A DNA stretch of 64,000 bases from Acidovorax sp. SUPP3334 (GCF_030159055.1 NZ_BQXQ01000004.1:113436-177435), one strand, 5' to 3'; counted from the stretch's first letter, positions 17,162 to 27,868 are shown. Numbers and translations are program-made. The notes: a model not told the origin generated them from the sequence alone.

Positions 17162-17422
17162 ATGAGACTGGTGCAAAAATTAATCTATGTCAATAGCTCT
17201 GGTAAAGATGTAAGGATATTTTTGGAGCCTTGGGCGGAGCAGTTTCAAATTGCTCCTGGCACCCGCATTGAAATCCTTGTGCATACGTCTGATGAAACGA
17301 TGGAAGGAATTCTAGAGTTTGAGCAGGTTGAAGACGGTCTGATTGTTTATGGCTACGAAGGATGTGTTATTAATTTGAAGTCGAATGGTCATGACTTGGA
17401 TTCTTCGACTCAGATTGGGTGA
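17162..17422 (+). CDS. Small putative immunity protein for the third RHS tip
   Basis: 86 residues from ATG 17162. The composition is acidic, with a predicted all-beta pattern: LIYVNSSGKDVRIFLEPWAE, then FEQVEDGLIVYGYEGCVI. No signal peptide or membrane segment. It starts 3 bases after the toxin-tip stop and has the same low GC. Small beta proteins with an LEPWAE...GYEG pattern are often found beside such tips, but I cannot name the family. Immunity is inferred from position. Confidence 0.55.
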   Translation: MRLVQKLIYVNSSGKDVRIFLEPWAEQFQIAPGTRIEILVHTSDETMEGILEFEQVEDGLIVYGYEGCVINLKSNGHDLDSSTQIG

Positions 17423-17484
17423 GCTACTGTTTTAGGCTTTTTAAGATAGAGGTAAGCACTAAAGGGGCGATAACTACTTGGATG

Positions 17485-18394
17485 GGCTTTGTTGCACAAA
17501 CACGGCCAGTCGAACGGTTAGCCTATGCCGATGAGTGAACCCAAGGGGCGCCAAGCAGCGCTAAAAGACAACGAACTGGGCGGCGTACGACGCCGCGCTC
17601 AAAGCGAGAGGATCGCTGACGATCTGGCTGGACAAGGACATGCAGTGGTACGCGCCGGCCAGTGGCAAACGCGGTCGCCAGCCCATCTTCGGCGATGCGG
17701 CGATTGAGTTTTGCCTGAGCATCGAGTGCCTGTTCGGTCTGGCCCTGCGCCAGAGCCTGGGGTTGGTGCAGGGCTTGCTGCGCCTGGCAGGCATGGACTG
17801 GCGGGTACCCGACTTCAGCACCCTCAGCCGTCGCCAGAAGACGCTGCAGGTGCGGCTGCCTTACCGGCGCAGCAGCACGGCCCTGGACCTGCTGGTGGAC
17901 AGCACCGGGATCAAGTTCCTGGGCGAAGGTGAATGCAAACGCAAGAAACACGGCGCCGAGTACCGCAGGCAGTGGCGCAAGGTGCATCTGGGCATCGATG
18001 CCAAGACACTGGAGATACGTGCCATCGAGGTCACCGACACCGCCGCGCAAGAACGGCAAGCCGTGGAAAGAGACTCCGATGGGAGCGGCGGTGCGCAACG
18101 AAGCCCTGCGGGCCTGCCAGAGGCTGGGGGGGAGCCTTTGCAAGAAGTGCAGCGGCTACCACCGAAGAAGCCTGGTGGAGACCAAGATGCATTGCTTCAA
18201 GCGCCTGGGAGAGCGGGTAATGGCACGCACGTTCGAGCGTCAGGTCACAGAAGTTGCACGTGCGGGTGGCGCTGCTCAACCGCTTCACGCAACTGGGGTG
18301 CCCGACCACGGTGGCTGTGCCTGCCATGGCGTAGCTGCGTCTGGGGTTGGGGTTGGGGTTCTCTCGGCCTGTTTCGGGCTTGTGCAACAAAGCC
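17485..18394 (+). mobile_element. IS5-family (IS903-like) insertion sequence, degenerate
   Basis: Bounded by perfect 15-base inverted repeats, GGCTTTGTTGCACAA at 17485-17499 and its complement at 18380-18394; these resemble IS903-group ends. The element is 910 bases against roughly 1050 for intact relatives, because part of the transposase is deleted. The nine bases on each side (ACTTGGATG and TGTTTATGC) do not match, so no target duplication is visible. It lies immediately downstream of the RHS tip array and may have helped bring in, or bounded, those cassettes. Confidence 0.85.
17525..18334 (+). pseudogene. IS5/IS903-family transposase, frameshifted and deleted
   Basis: Starts as MPMSEPKGRQAALKDN at 17525. 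It shifts frame near 17570 into WAAYDAALKARGSLTIWLDK and a normal DDE transposase N-half (RQPIFGDAAIEFCLSIECLF, LLVDSTGIKFLGEGE, WRKVHLGIDAKTLEI). After EVTDTA about 50 residues, including the second catalytic Asp region, are missing. The sequence resumes in another frame with RKNGKPWKETP and NEALRACQRLG to MHCFKRLGERVMARTFERQV. The final residues (VALLNRFTQLGCPTTVAV) are in a third frame, ending at TAG 18332-18334. At least three lesions make it inactive. Confidence 0.85.
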
Positions 18395-18856
18395 TGTTTA
18401 TGCGGCAAATCACTTTGACTGATGGCGCAACCGAGCCAGCAGCAATTTCCATCGCAATGCGCGGCTGTGAAGTACGAATGTCCCGGACTTCAAACAAAGA
18501 CGGAATCCATCCACTGAGCCGACGGCTCGCTGCAGCCAAGGTTTGATCAGGCACATTTTGCGCACTATATTTTTAATAGCAAAGCAGCCATGATTTTCTA
18601 GGGCATGGGGGCTATTCGGTCATGAAGGAAAGCGCGATGAAGGCACTGGCAAGCGCCTGGTCGCACAAAACGCATGTCTCGGCCTGCAGCGTTTTCGCGG
18701 GCGTGAAATACACGTCCTGGTGCCCCCGCCCGGCCCGCAACCCAATGTGAACCCTGGGTAAAGTTTCTTCCACCCGATGGAACTCGTCGGCCGCAGGTCG
18801 CCGATAGGGGTTTCATCTCAGCGCACAATGTCGCGTTCGCCAATCCGCATCCAACA
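18395..18856. other. 462-base intergenic region between the IS remnant and oxyR
   Basis: No gene is supported. It contains, on the minus strand at about 18541-18583, a truncated copy of the extragenic repeat (TTGCTATTAAAAATATAG at its left end). Short open frames exist but show no family features. The last ~100 bases should hold the oxyR promoter; I cannot identify an OxyR site with confidence. Confidence 0.5.
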
Positions 18857-19822
18857 ATGACCCTCACGGAACTCAAATACATCGTCGCTGTGGCCCGGGA
18901 GAAGCACTTCGGCCGCGCGGCCGATGCCTGCTATGTGTCGCAGCCCACGCTGTCGGTGGCCATCAAGAAGCTGGAAGACGAGCTGGAGGTCAAGCTCTTC
19001 GAACGCAGCGCGGGCGAGGTGTCGGTGACCTCGCTGGGCGACGAGATCGTGCGCCAGGCGCAGAGCGTGCTGGAGCAGGCCGCCGCCATCAAGGAGATCG
19101 CCAAGCGCGGCAAGGACCCGCTGGCCGGTGCGCTCACCCTGGGCGTGATCTACACGATCGGCCCCTACCTGCTGCCCGAACTGGTGCGCCAAGCCATCGC
19201 GCGCACGCCGCAGATGCCGCTCATGCTGCAGGAGAACTTCACCGTCAAGCTGCTGGAGATGCTGCGCACGGGCGAGATCGACTGCGCGATCATGGCCGAG
19301 CCGTTCCCCGACACGGGCCTGGCGATGGCGCAGCTGTACGACGAGCCCTTCATGGCGGCCGTGCCCAGCAGCCACGCGCTGGCCGAACAGAAATCCATTT
19401 CCGCCGCGCAGCTCAAGAGCGAGACCATGCTGCTGCTGGGCGCGGGCCATTGCTTTCGCGACCATGTGCTCGAAGTCTGCCCCGAGTTCGCGCGCTATGC
19501 GAGCAATGCCGAGGGCATCCGGCGCACGTTCGAAGGCTCGTCGCTGGAGACGATCAAGCACATGGTGTCGGCCGGCATGGGCGTGACGCTGGTGCCTCGC
19601 CTGTCGGTGCCGCGCGATGCGCTGCACACCGGCTCGCGCCGCAGAAAGAGCGATGACACGCACATCCGCTACCTGCCCATCCAGGAAGAAGACGGCAGCC
19701 CGCCGCCGACGCGCCGCGTGGTGCTCGCCTGGCGCCGCAGCTTCACCCGCTACGAGGCCATCGCGGCGCTGCGCAACGCGGTGTATGCCTGCGAACTGCC
19801 GGGCGTGACGCGCCTGTCCTGA
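18857..19822 (+). CDS. oxyR: Hydrogen peroxide-sensing LysR regulator OxyR
   Basis: 321 residues. LysR winged helix at 1-60 (TLTELKYIVAVAREKHFGRA, QPTLSVAIKKLEDELE). The redox pair falls exactly at the E. coli numbering: Cys199 in GHCFRD and Cys208 in LEVCPEF, which form the regulatory disulfide. In other bacteria OxyR activates peroxide defence genes such as dps, katG and ahpCF. A dps gene lies two genes downstream, in keeping with that role. The length is slightly above E. coli OxyR (305), due to the C-terminal insertion GSRRRKSDDTHIRY. The only clear start is the ATG at 18857. Confidence 0.95.
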   Translation: MTLTELKYIVAVAREKHFGRAADACYVSQPTLSVAIKKLEDELEVKLFERSAGEVSVTSLGDEIVRQAQSVLEQAAAIKEIAKRGKDPLAGALTLGVIYTIGPYLLPELVRQAIARTPQMPLMLQENFTVKLLEMLRTGEIDCAIMAEPFPDTGLAMAQLYDEPFMAAVPSSHALAEQKSISAAQLKSETMLLLGAGHCFRDHVLEVCPEFARYASNAEGIRRTFEGSSLETIKHMVSAGMGVTLVPRLSVPRDALHTGSRRRKSDDTHIRYLPIQEEDGSPPPTRRVVLAWRRSFTRYEAIAALRNAVYACELPGVTRLS

Positions 19823-20023
19823 CGCCGCGGCTTTTTTCATAAAGGCTGCAGGGGACGCTGCCTGGGTGGGGCCGTGCCGCGCCGCGTTCACCAAAACGCC
19901 CCGGCGCAGGGCTACACTCGCCCCGCGCGCGGCCGGTGGGCATCCTCCACCCGTTCCGTGCCCGGGCTGCGCCACATGCTGCCCGTGCCCGGCGCCGCGC
20001 TCTCCGCAATCCAAGGACATCCC

Positions 20024-21778
20024 ATGAAGAAGCTTTTGATGGCGGCCTGCCTGGCGCTGGGCCTTTCCGCCTGCACCAGCATGACCGCGCCGACCGATTC
20101 CGCGCCCTTGGCGGGCACGTTCAAGAAACCCGATCTGGACCGCCTGGTGGTCGCCGAGACGGGCGCGCCCAGCGGCGATTTCAGCGCGTTCCTGGAGCGC
20201 GCCGTGCGCACCTACCCGTCGCTGCAGCCCAGCGTGAAGGCCTATGAGTCCAAGGCCGCGCTGGCGGGCGACGATCTGGTGAACATCAGCCGCCTGCTGG
20301 GCCTGTACAACCGCCTGCACCACCACACGGCGGTGATCGACACGACGGCCAAGATGGTGGCGATTCCCACGGTGCGCTCGGACAAGGTGCCGCCGCATGA
20401 GGACAAATCCATCATCGCCTTCGGCACGCTGGTCGAGGGCATGGCCAAGGACTTCGGCCTGCAGTACCGCAATGTGGACAACCGCATTTTCGAGGTGAAG
20501 CTGCCCGGCACGGGCACGCAAGAGTTCGGAATCCTCACGCACGCCGACGTGGTGCCCGTGGTGGCCGACGAATGGGTGCTGGACGACGGCACGCGCCTGG
20601 ACCCGTTCAAGCTCACGCGGGTGGGCGGCAACCTGTACGGGCGCGGCGCCATCGACGACAAGGGCTCGATTGCCGCCGTGCTGTACGCCATGAAGGCGGT
20701 CAAGGACAGCGGCCTGCCGATGGCCCGCACCATTCGCCTGATGGTCGAGACGACCGAGGAAACGGGCGGCGACGCGATGAAGTACTACCGCGCCAAGACA
20801 CCGCTGCCCGACTACAACATCGTGCTGGACAGCAAGTACCCCGCCGTGGTCGCCGAAAAGGGCTCCGGCGCGCTGCGCGCCTCGTTCCCGTTGGCCGCCG
20901 CCACCGCTGCGCCGGCCGGTGCCGTGACCATCGCCGCGATGATGGGCGCCGCTTCGGCCAACGCCGTGCCGCAGACCGCCACCGCGCGCCTTTCGGGCGG
21001 CGATCTGGCCGGCGCCGCGCAGCGCCTGGGCGCCGCCCGCGAGGCGTTCATCGCCAAGTACGCGGCCCAGGGCGGCCCTTTCACCATCGATATCGTGCAG
21101 GACACCGCTGCCGTGAACGTGAAGGTGACCGGCACCTCGGCCCACGGCTCGCGCCCCGAAGAGGGCGTGAACCCGCTGCCGCGCCTGGCGCTGTTCCTGC
21201 AGGAATCGGGCGTGCCGCTGGCCGCCAACGGCTACGCCAGCGCCGTGCGCTACATCGCCGACCTGTACGGCACCGATTACCTGGGCCGCACGATGGGCCT
21301 GGCGTACAGCGACGACTTCATGGGCCCGCTCACGATGTCGCCCAATCTGGTGCGCGAGAAGGACGGCAAGGTCGATGTGCTGGTGAACGTGCGCATGCCG
21401 CGCGGCAGCACGGCCGAGGTGCTGACGAAGGCCACGGCGGCGCGCATCCAGTCGTGGGGCGCACAGGCGGGCGTGGCGGTCGAGGTGGACCACAGCCAGG
21501 GCGAATGGATGGCGCGCGATCCCAAGGGCGCGTGGCTGTCCACGCTGCTCAACACCTTCGGCGACACCACCGGCCTCGAAGCCAAGCCCGTGCCCACGGC
21601 CGGCAGCACGACGGCCAAGCTGATGCCCAACGCGATCAACTTCGGCCCCGCCATGCCGGGCAAGAAGTACACCGCCCACAACGCCAAGGAATTCAAGGAA
21701 GTGGCCGACCTGGACGCCGACATGCAGATGTTCACCGAGATGCTGGTGCGCATCGGCAACCTGCCGCAGATGCAGTGA
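20024..21778 (+). CDS. M20-family metallopeptidase lipoprotein (dipeptidase)
   Basis: 584 residues. The N-terminus is a lipoprotein signal ([19 protein letters not shown]) with the lipid-modified residue at Cys17. The M20 zinc ligands are visible: [19 protein letters not shown], the catalytic and ligand Glu pair in [23 protein letters not shown] in the lid domain, and the C-terminal TAHNAKEF. These predict a co-catalytic dizinc dipeptidase or aminoacylase anchored in the envelope. The ATG at 20024 follows AAGGACATCCC. It lies 201 bases after oxyR and 145 before dps, all in one direction; whether it shares regulation with them is unknown. Confidence 0.9.
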   Translation: MKKLLMAACLALGLSACTSMTAPTDSAPLAGTFKKPDLDRLVVAETGAPSGDFSAFLERAVRTYPSLQPSVKAYESKAALAGDDLVNISRLLGLYNRLHHHTAVIDTTAKMVAIPTVRSDKVPPHEDKSIIAFGTLVEGMAKDFGLQYRNVDNRIFEVKLPGTGTQEFGILTHADVVPVVADEWVLDDGTRLDPFKLTRVGGNLYGRGAIDDKGSIAAVLYAMKAVKDSGLPMARTIRLMVETTEETGGDAMKYYRAKTPLPDYNIVLDSKYPAVVAEKGSGALRASFPLAAATAAPAGAVTIAAMMGAASANAVPQTATARLSGGDLAGAAQRLGAAREAFIAKYAAQGGPFTIDIVQDTAAVNVKVTGTSAHGSRPEEGVNPLPRLALFLQESGVPLAANGYASAVRYIADLYGTDYLGRTMGLAYSDDFMGPLTMSPNLVREKDGKVDVLVNVRMPRGSTAEVLTKATAARIQSWGAQAGVAVEVDHSQGEWMARDPKGAWLSTLLNTFGDTTGLEAKPVPTAGSTTAKLMPNAINFGPAMPGKKYTAHNAKEFKEVADLDADMQMFTEMLVRIGNLPQMQ

Positions 21779-21923
21779 CCCCGAGCGGCGCCCCGCCGCG
21801 GCGCATGCGCTAAAGTGTTTCGGGCGCCCGGACGCCCGGGCCCCGCTCTCACGGCGGGGCCGCGCCGGGCCGGCAAACACAGCGGCAACGCATTGTTCAG
21901 TTCAGCACCCGAAGGAGTTCTCC

Positions 21924-22448
21924 ATGGCCAAAACCCCCAAGACCCCTCTCGCCCGCGCCGGCGCCGTGGGCGCACCGCGCATCAACATCGGCATCAGCGA
22001 CAAGGACCGCGCGGCCATCGCGCAAGGCCTGTCGCGCCTGCTGGCCGACACCTACACGCTGTACCTCACCACCCACAACTTCCACTGGAACGTGACGGGC
22101 CCCATGTTCAACACGCTGCACACCATGTTCATGGGGCAGTACACCGAACTGTGGAACGCCGTGGACCCGGTGGCCGAGCGCATCCGCTCGCTGGGCCATT
22201 CGGCGCCCGGCTCTTATGCCCAGTTCGGCAAGCTCACGTCGCTGCCCGACGCGCCGACCGAGCCGCCCCACGCACTCGAGATGGTGCGCATCCTGGTCGA
22301 AGGCCATGAGGCCGTTGCCCGCACGGCGCGCGAACTGTTCCCCGTGGCCGACAAGGCGAGCGACGAACCCACGGCCGACCTGCTGACCCAGCGCCTGACG
22401 GTGCACGAGCAGACCGCCTGGATGCTGCGCTCGCTCCTGGAAGAGTAA
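21924..22448 (+). CDS. dps: Dps family DNA-binding ferritin-like protein
   Basis: 174 residues, the usual size. Dps assembles as a 12-mer, oxidises and stores iron using hydrogen peroxide, and protects DNA. The ferroxidase region is conserved: [17 protein letters not shown] and [17 protein letters not shown] supply His, Asp and Glu ligands. The Lys/Thr/Pro-rich N-terminus ([13 protein letters not shown]) could contact DNA. GAAGGAG precedes the ATG at 21924. Its position near oxyR suits oxidative-stress control, though I did not identify an OxyR box. Confidence 0.95.
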   Translation: MAKTPKTPLARAGAVGAPRINIGISDKDRAAIAQGLSRLLADTYTLYLTTHNFHWNVTGPMFNTLHTMFMGQYTELWNAVDPVAERIRSLGHSAPGSYAQFGKLTSLPDAPTEPPHALEMVRILVEGHEAVARTARELFPVADKASDEPTADLLTQRLTVHEQTAWMLRSLLEE

Positions 22449-22567
22449 GCCGGCCGGGCCTCACATGGCCCGGTCCGCCCAGCGCCCGCCCACCCGTGCG
22501 GGCGTTTTCGTTTCTCTGCGCCCCCGCGCCTTCTTTTTTACGTTCCTTCCCCCATTTTTTCAGCGCC

Positions 22568-23443
22568 ATGCAGCTCTCCGCCCCGACGCCATCGCGCCTG
22601 TCGCTCTACCTCGATCTGATCCGCTGGAGCCGCCCCGCGGGGTGGCTGCTGCTGCTGTGGCCCACGCTGTCGGCGCTGTGGGTCGCGGCGGGCGGGTTTC
22701 CCGGCTGGCACCTGCTGATTGTTTTCACGCTGGGCACGGTCCTCATGCGCAGCGCGGGCTGCTGCGTGAACGACGTGGCCGATCGCCGGTTCGACCGGCA
22801 CGTCAAGCGCACGGCGCAGCGGCCGGTGACGAGCGGCGCCGTCTCCCCGCGCGAGGCGCTGGCCGTGGGCGCGGTGCTGGCGCTGGTGGCTTTCGCGCTG
22901 GTGCTCACCACCAACGCCGTGACCATCGCCTGGTCGGTGCCGGCGCTGGCGGTGACGGTGCTCTACCCGTTCACCAAGCGGTTCTTTTCCATGCCGCAGG
23001 CGGTGCTGGGCGTGGCGTTCAGCATGGGGATTCCGATGGCGTTCACCGCCGTGCGCGGCGAGGTGCCCTGGCTGGCGCTGTGGCTGGTGCTGGGCAACCT
23101 GTTCTGGGTGCTGGCCTACGACACCGAATACGCCATGGTGGACCGCGACGACGACCTGAAGATCGGCATGAAGACCTCGGCCATCACCCTGGGCCGCTTC
23201 GACGTGGCGGCCATCCTGGCGTTCTACCTGCTGCTGGTGGCCTTCTGGGGCATCTCGCTGGCGCCGCTGGGGCTGGGCGTGGCGTTTTACCTGGCGGTCG
23301 GCGCCGTGCTGGCCCAGGTGGCGTGGCACTTCGCGTTGATTCGCCACCGCACGCGCGAAGGGTGCTTTCGGGCCTTCCGTGAGAACCACTGGATCGGGTT
23401 CACGCTGTTCGCTGGCATCGCCGTGGGTTACGCGCTGCGGTAG
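22568..23443 (+). CDS. ubiA: 4-hydroxybenzoate polyprenyltransferase UbiA
   Basis: 291 residues, inner-membrane protein with eight to nine hydrophobic helices. It prenylates 4-hydroxybenzoate in ubiquinone synthesis. The two aspartate-rich motifs are present: [20 protein letters not shown] and [20 protein letters not shown]. The start chosen is the ATG at 22568 ([11 protein letters not shown]), which matches the family; an in-frame upstream extension is low-complexity Phe/Ser-rich sequence. It lies 119 bases after dps and converges with proC across extragenic repeat copy 2. Confidence 0.95.
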   Translation: MQLSAPTPSRLSLYLDLIRWSRPAGWLLLLWPTLSALWVAAGGFPGWHLLIVFTLGTVLMRSAGCCVNDVADRRFDRHVKRTAQRPVTSGAVSPREALAVGAVLALVAFALVLTTNAVTIAWSVPALAVTVLYPFTKRFFSMPQAVLGVAFSMGIPMAFTAVRGEVPWLALWLVLGNLFWVLAYDTEYAMVDRDDDLKIGMKTSAITLGRFDVAAILAFYLLLVAFWGISLAPLGLGVAFYLAVGAVLAQVAWHFALIRHRTREGCFRAFRENHWIGFTLFAGIAVGYALR

Positions 23444-23444
23444 A

Positions 23445-23508
23445 TTGCTATTTATTTTGTAGCACTATGCCCTAGTACTTATTGTGCTGGAGGGCATTTT
23501 GGCTTGAA
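23445..23508 (+). repeat. Extragenic imperfect-palindrome repeat, copy 2
   Basis: TTGCTATTTATTTTGTAGCA to GTGCTGGAGGGCATTTTGGC and GCTTGAA, 64 bases. It best matches the inverted copy at 32855-32918 (shared TTGCTAT, TAGC, TAGTA, TGTGCTGGAGG). It fills the gap between the convergent ubiA and proC genes. The internal inverted pair TAGCAC/GTGCT could fold. Its position hints at a bidirectional terminator role (inference). Confidence 0.7.
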
Positions 23509-23537
23509 TCCAGCGTGGCGCCCACCCGCGCTGGCGC

Positions 23538-24383
23538 TCAGGCGCCGAACTCGTCGCCCAGTTCCCGCGCCCGCGAACGCGCCGCTTCCAGGGCGCGCAT
23601 GAAGCGCTGGGGCACTTCGCCCTGCTCCATCGACTGCAGCGCGGCGTAGGTGGTGCCGCCCTTGGAGGTCACGCGCTGGCGCAGCACTTCGGGCGGCTCG
23701 TCCGAGCGGCGGGCCAGTTCGGACGCTCCGGCGAAGGTGGCCACCGCCAGCTGGTGCGCCTGGTCACGGCTCAGGCCCATGGCGGCGCCGGCTTCGGTCA
23801 TCGCTTCCAGGAACCGAAAGACATAGGCCGGGCCCGAGCCCGAGAGGGCGGTGACGGCATCGAGCTGCGGCTCGTTCTCCACCCACAGGAATTCTCCGGT
23901 CGTCGCGATCACCCGCTCGATCGAGGCCCGCTCGGCCTGGGTCACCTGCGGTCGGGCGTACAGCGCCGTCATGCCCTTGCCGATCAGCGCGGGCGTGTTG
24001 GGCATGGCGCGCACGATGCGCTCGCTGCCCAGCCACTGCGCGATGCTGTCCGAACGGATGCCGGCCGCCACGCTCAGGTGCACGGCGGCGCCGGTGTGGG
24101 CGCGCACGGGCTGGGCGGCTTCCTTGAAGGTCTGCGGCTTGACGGCCCACACCACGGTGCCGGCCCGTGCCAGCGCGGGGCCGGCCGTTTCGTGCGCGGC
24201 GATGCCGTGCTGCGACAGCAGGGCGGAGCGGGCCTCGGCCCAGGGCTCGACCACTTCGATCTGCCCGGGCCGCATGCCCTGGCGGATCAGCCCGCCGATG
24301 ATGGCGCTGGCCATGTTGCCCCCTCCGATGAAGGCGATGGCGGACTGCTCGGAAGGGGTGAAGGCGTGGGTGTCTGAGGTCAT
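23538..24383 (-). CDS. proC: Pyrroline-5-carboxylate reductase ProC
   Basis: 281 residues. Performs the last step of proline synthesis, reducing pyrroline-5-carboxylate with NAD(P)H. The Rossmann start IAFIGGGNMASAIIGGLIRQ, AVKPQTFKE, VRAMPNTPALIGKGM and the C-terminal signature region LSGSGPAYVFRFLEAM / RQRVTSKGGTTYAALQSME are intact. I chose the ATG at 24383 (MTSDTHAF); an ATG three codons earlier (24392) is equally possible, and a longer extension is less likely. It shares the region upstream with the type III-like gene on the same strand. Confidence 0.95.
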   Translation of the reverse strand: MTSDTHAFTPSEQSAIAFIGGGNMASAIIGGLIRQGMRPGQIEVVEPWAEARSALLSQHGIAAHETAGPALARAGTVVWAVKPQTFKEAAQPVRAHTGAAVHLSVAAGIRSDSIAQWLGSERIVRAMPNTPALIGKGMTALYARPQVTQAERASIERVIATTGEFLWVENEPQLDAVTALSGSGPAYVFRFLEAMTEAGAAMGLSRDQAHQLAVATFAGASELARRSDEPPEVLRQRVTSKGGTTYAALQSMEQGEVPQRFMRALEAARSRARELGDEFGA

Positions 24384-24490
24384 GGCGTGCATTGGTTGGA
24401 AAGCCGGCCTCACAACGAAGAAAGCTCCCTGTGGGAGCTTCGCGGCCTGGGTCACCAGGATGGTAGCGTGCCGTGGCCTCGCGGCCTGGC

Positions 24491-25171
24491 TCAGGCGGCG
24501 GGTTTCAAGTTGGCTGGGGCCTTGCTCATGTCGAACGCTGCCGAAGAGGGCTCCGGCGTTTTGCGCGGTGCGCCGGGGCCATCGTTCAAGCCCAGTTCCT
24601 GCAGCAGTTTGGGGTTCTGCAGTGCGCGGCTGGCTGCCTCTGCCAGCGCGGGCGGCGCGTCGGGCGCGGGGCTTTGCGACAGCTGGTACAAAGTCTGCGG
24701 GGTGAGTTGCTTGTCGGGGCTGCCGGCGCGGAACGTGTTCAGGGTTTCCTTGACCTCGTGGTCCGGCATGGTCTTAACGCCCAACTTGGCCAGCATCTGG
24801 GGAGACATCTGGGGTTTCTCGTTCAGCATGTCGTCGAAGGCGCCGTTGGCGGCGCGATCGAAGCTGTCCACGCTGGCGATGCCGTCGCGCGTGCCCGCCG
24901 CGTCGTCGCGCGACTCCAGCGCAGAGAACAGCTTGGGGTTTGACACCATGAAGCTGGCGGCATCCGAGACATTGGTAGGCGTCTTGCCGTCCTCGTTGCG
25001 GGCCAGCTTCATCAGGTCGTTCATGTTCACCGTGTCCTGACCGCTGGAGCGCATGTGGCCGGCCAGCGTGGCGCTGGCTTCGCGCCCTGCCTGGCTGCGG
25101 TTCGCGGGCAGGGAACTGACTCCGCCCGTCAGGTTGGTGGGTTTAAATTGCAGGTTTTTGATAGCGCCCAT
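24491..25171 (-). CDS. Probable type III secreted protein (HrpX/PIP-box controlled), function unknown
   Basis: 226 residues, no signal peptide or membrane segment. The first ~30 residues are rich in Asn, Ser, Thr, Gln and Ala with no acidic residue before Glu31, as in many type III secretion signals. The middle carries FMVSNPKLFSALESRDDAAG followed by TRDGIASVDSFDRA, a NP..F.AL...DG..S..-type unit that resembles units in HrpK/HrpF/NolX-type secreted proteins; this likeness is from memory. The rest is helical and Gln/Pro/Leu-rich. A perfect PIP box with correctly spaced -10 lies upstream (see 25281-25342). No type III apparatus genes are in the window. Effector or translocon-helper status is inference. 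Confidence 0.6.
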   Translation of the reverse strand: MGAIKNLQFKPTNLTGGVSSLPANRSQAGREASATLAGHMRSSGQDTVNMNDLMKLARNEDGKTPTNVSDAASFMVSNPKLFSALESRDDAAGTRDGIASVDSFDRAANGAFDDMLNEKPQMSPQMLAKLGVKTMPDHEVKETLNTFRAGSPDKQLTPQTLYQLSQSPAPDAPPALAEAASRALQNPKLLQELGLNDGPGAPRKTPEPSSAAFDMSKAPANLKPAA

Positions 25172-25280
25172 TGGTGGCTCCTAGCCCGAGAGGATGTTGT
25201 GCCGGATGAGCCCGGCGTAGAGAAACGAGCCGCATTGGACAACGCGGCGCGAGCATGGATAGCTTTCGCTATCGGGCTCT

Positions 25281-25342
25281 ATCCTAGGAAGAGGAGTGGC
25301 CGGGCATCCGGGCGCATGCGAAGCATTGGAGCCCTGGCCGAA
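25281..25342 (-). promoter_or_regulatory. PIP box with -10 element (HrpX/HrpB-type promoter)
   Basis: On the minus strand TTCGG (25342-25338), 15 bases, TTCGC (25322-25318), matching TTCGB-N15-TTCGB exactly. After 31 more bases comes TAGGAT (25286-25281), fitting the YANNNT -10 expected 30-32 bases downstream. It lies ~110 bases before the ATG of the gene at 25171. About one PIP box alone is expected by chance in 64 kb on two strands; the -10 spacing and gene context raise confidence. Confidence 0.6.
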
Positions 25343-25457
25343 ATTGACGCGCACGGCCTGCGCCGGATGGCGCGGAGCCTTCAGCCGGGCGCGCGCCGGG
25401 GGACTTCCACGCCGGCGGCATGCCGCGAACGCGGCCAGTGCAGTTGCGGCGCTGCCT

Positions 25458-26990
<1,533 letters not shown>

Positions 26991-27026
26991 GGTGCGAAGG
27001 TTCTGTGGGGCCGTGCGGGGCGCGGT

Positions 27027-27827
27027 TCATTCCGCCACGGTGCATTGCACCTGGGCGTCGGCCAGCAGGGCCGGGAAGGGTTCGGGCGGCGGCGCGTCGG
27101 TGAACAGCCGGCCGATCTGCGGCAGCGTGGCCACTTCCACCATCGCCGGGCGATTGAATTTGCTGGCATCGGCGGCCAGCCAGACCTCGCGCGAGTGCCG
27201 GATGATGGTCTGCGCCACCTTCACCTCGCGCAGGTCGAAATCGCGCAGCGAGCCGTCGGGCTCGATGCCCGAGATGCCGATGAGCGCGATGTCCACCTTG
27301 AACTGCCGGATGAAGTCCACCGCCGCTTCGCCCACGATGCCGCGGTCGCGAGAGCGCACCACGCCGCCGGCCACGATGACTTCGAAGTCGGGCTTGCCGC
27401 TCAGGATGGCGGCCACGTTCAGGTTGTTGGTGATCACGCGCAGGCCGCGGTGGTGCATCAGCGCGCGGGCGATGGCTTCGGTGGTGGTGCCGATGTTCAG
27501 GATCAGCGAGCAGTCATTGGGCACCTGGGCGGCAACGGCTCGCGCGATGCGGGCCTTGCCGTCGGCATGCAGCGTTTCGCGCTGCGTGTGCCCGAGGTTC
27601 TCGACGGTCGAGGTCGGCACCCGCACGCCCCCGTGGAACCGCCGCACCAAGCCCTGTTCGGTCAGCCGCTGCACGTCGCGCCGCACGGTCTGCAGCGTCA
27701 CGCCCAGCGTGTCGGCCAGATGTTCTACCGTGGTGGATTGGCGGGTGCGCACCTCTTCGAGCAGGCGCAGTTGGCGGGGATTGGTGTTCACTGAAGGTTC
27801 TGGCGGCGACGCGAATTGGACATGCAT
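27027..27827 (-). CDS. glpR: DeoR-family transcriptional regulator, glycerol regulon repressor GlpR
   Basis: 266 residues. DeoR helix-turn-helix at about 20-70 (LRLLEEVRTRQSTTVEHLAD, TLGVTLQTVRRDVQRLTEQG) and a DeoR sugar-phosphate sensor domain with LILNIGTTTEAIARAL, VITNNLNVA and ALIGISGIEPDGSLRDFD. GlpR proteins repress glycerol genes and are released by glycerol-3-phosphate or glycerol. It begins the glpR-glpK unit. The start is the ATG at 27827; a GTG at about 27791 (VNTNPRQLRL) would match shorter homologues. A candidate operator lies 42-100 bases upstream. Confidence 0.92.
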   Translation of the reverse strand: MHVQFASPPEPSVNTNPRQLRLLEEVRTRQSTTVEHLADTLGVTLQTVRRDVQRLTEQGLVRRFHGGVRVPTSTVENLGHTQRETLHADGKARIARAVAAQVPNDCSLILNIGTTTEAIARALMHHRGLRVITNNLNVAAILSGKPDFEVIVAGGVVRSRDRGIVGEAAVDFIRQFKVDIALIGISGIEPDGSLRDFDLREVKVAQTIIRHSREVWLAADASKFNRPAMVEVATLPQIGRLFTDAPPPEPFPALLADAQVQCTVAE

Positions 27828-27868
27828 GGCTGCGCGGGGCGCGCAAAAGGTCAGGGCCTGACTTTAAA

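Noticed and set aside
17476..18403. Nine-base target-site duplication around the IS
   Set aside because: ACTTGGATG and TGTTTATGC do not match; no duplication can be claimed.
18857..21880. Open minus-strand frame of about 1000 codons covering oxyR and the M20 gene
   Set aside because: His/Arg/Gly-rich translation typical of antisense GC-rich DNA; both plus-strand genes have complete motifs.
25172..25280. Additional gene between the type III-like gene and glpK
   Set aside because: Only short frames without features; the 286-base gap is explained by the PIP-box promoter and leader.
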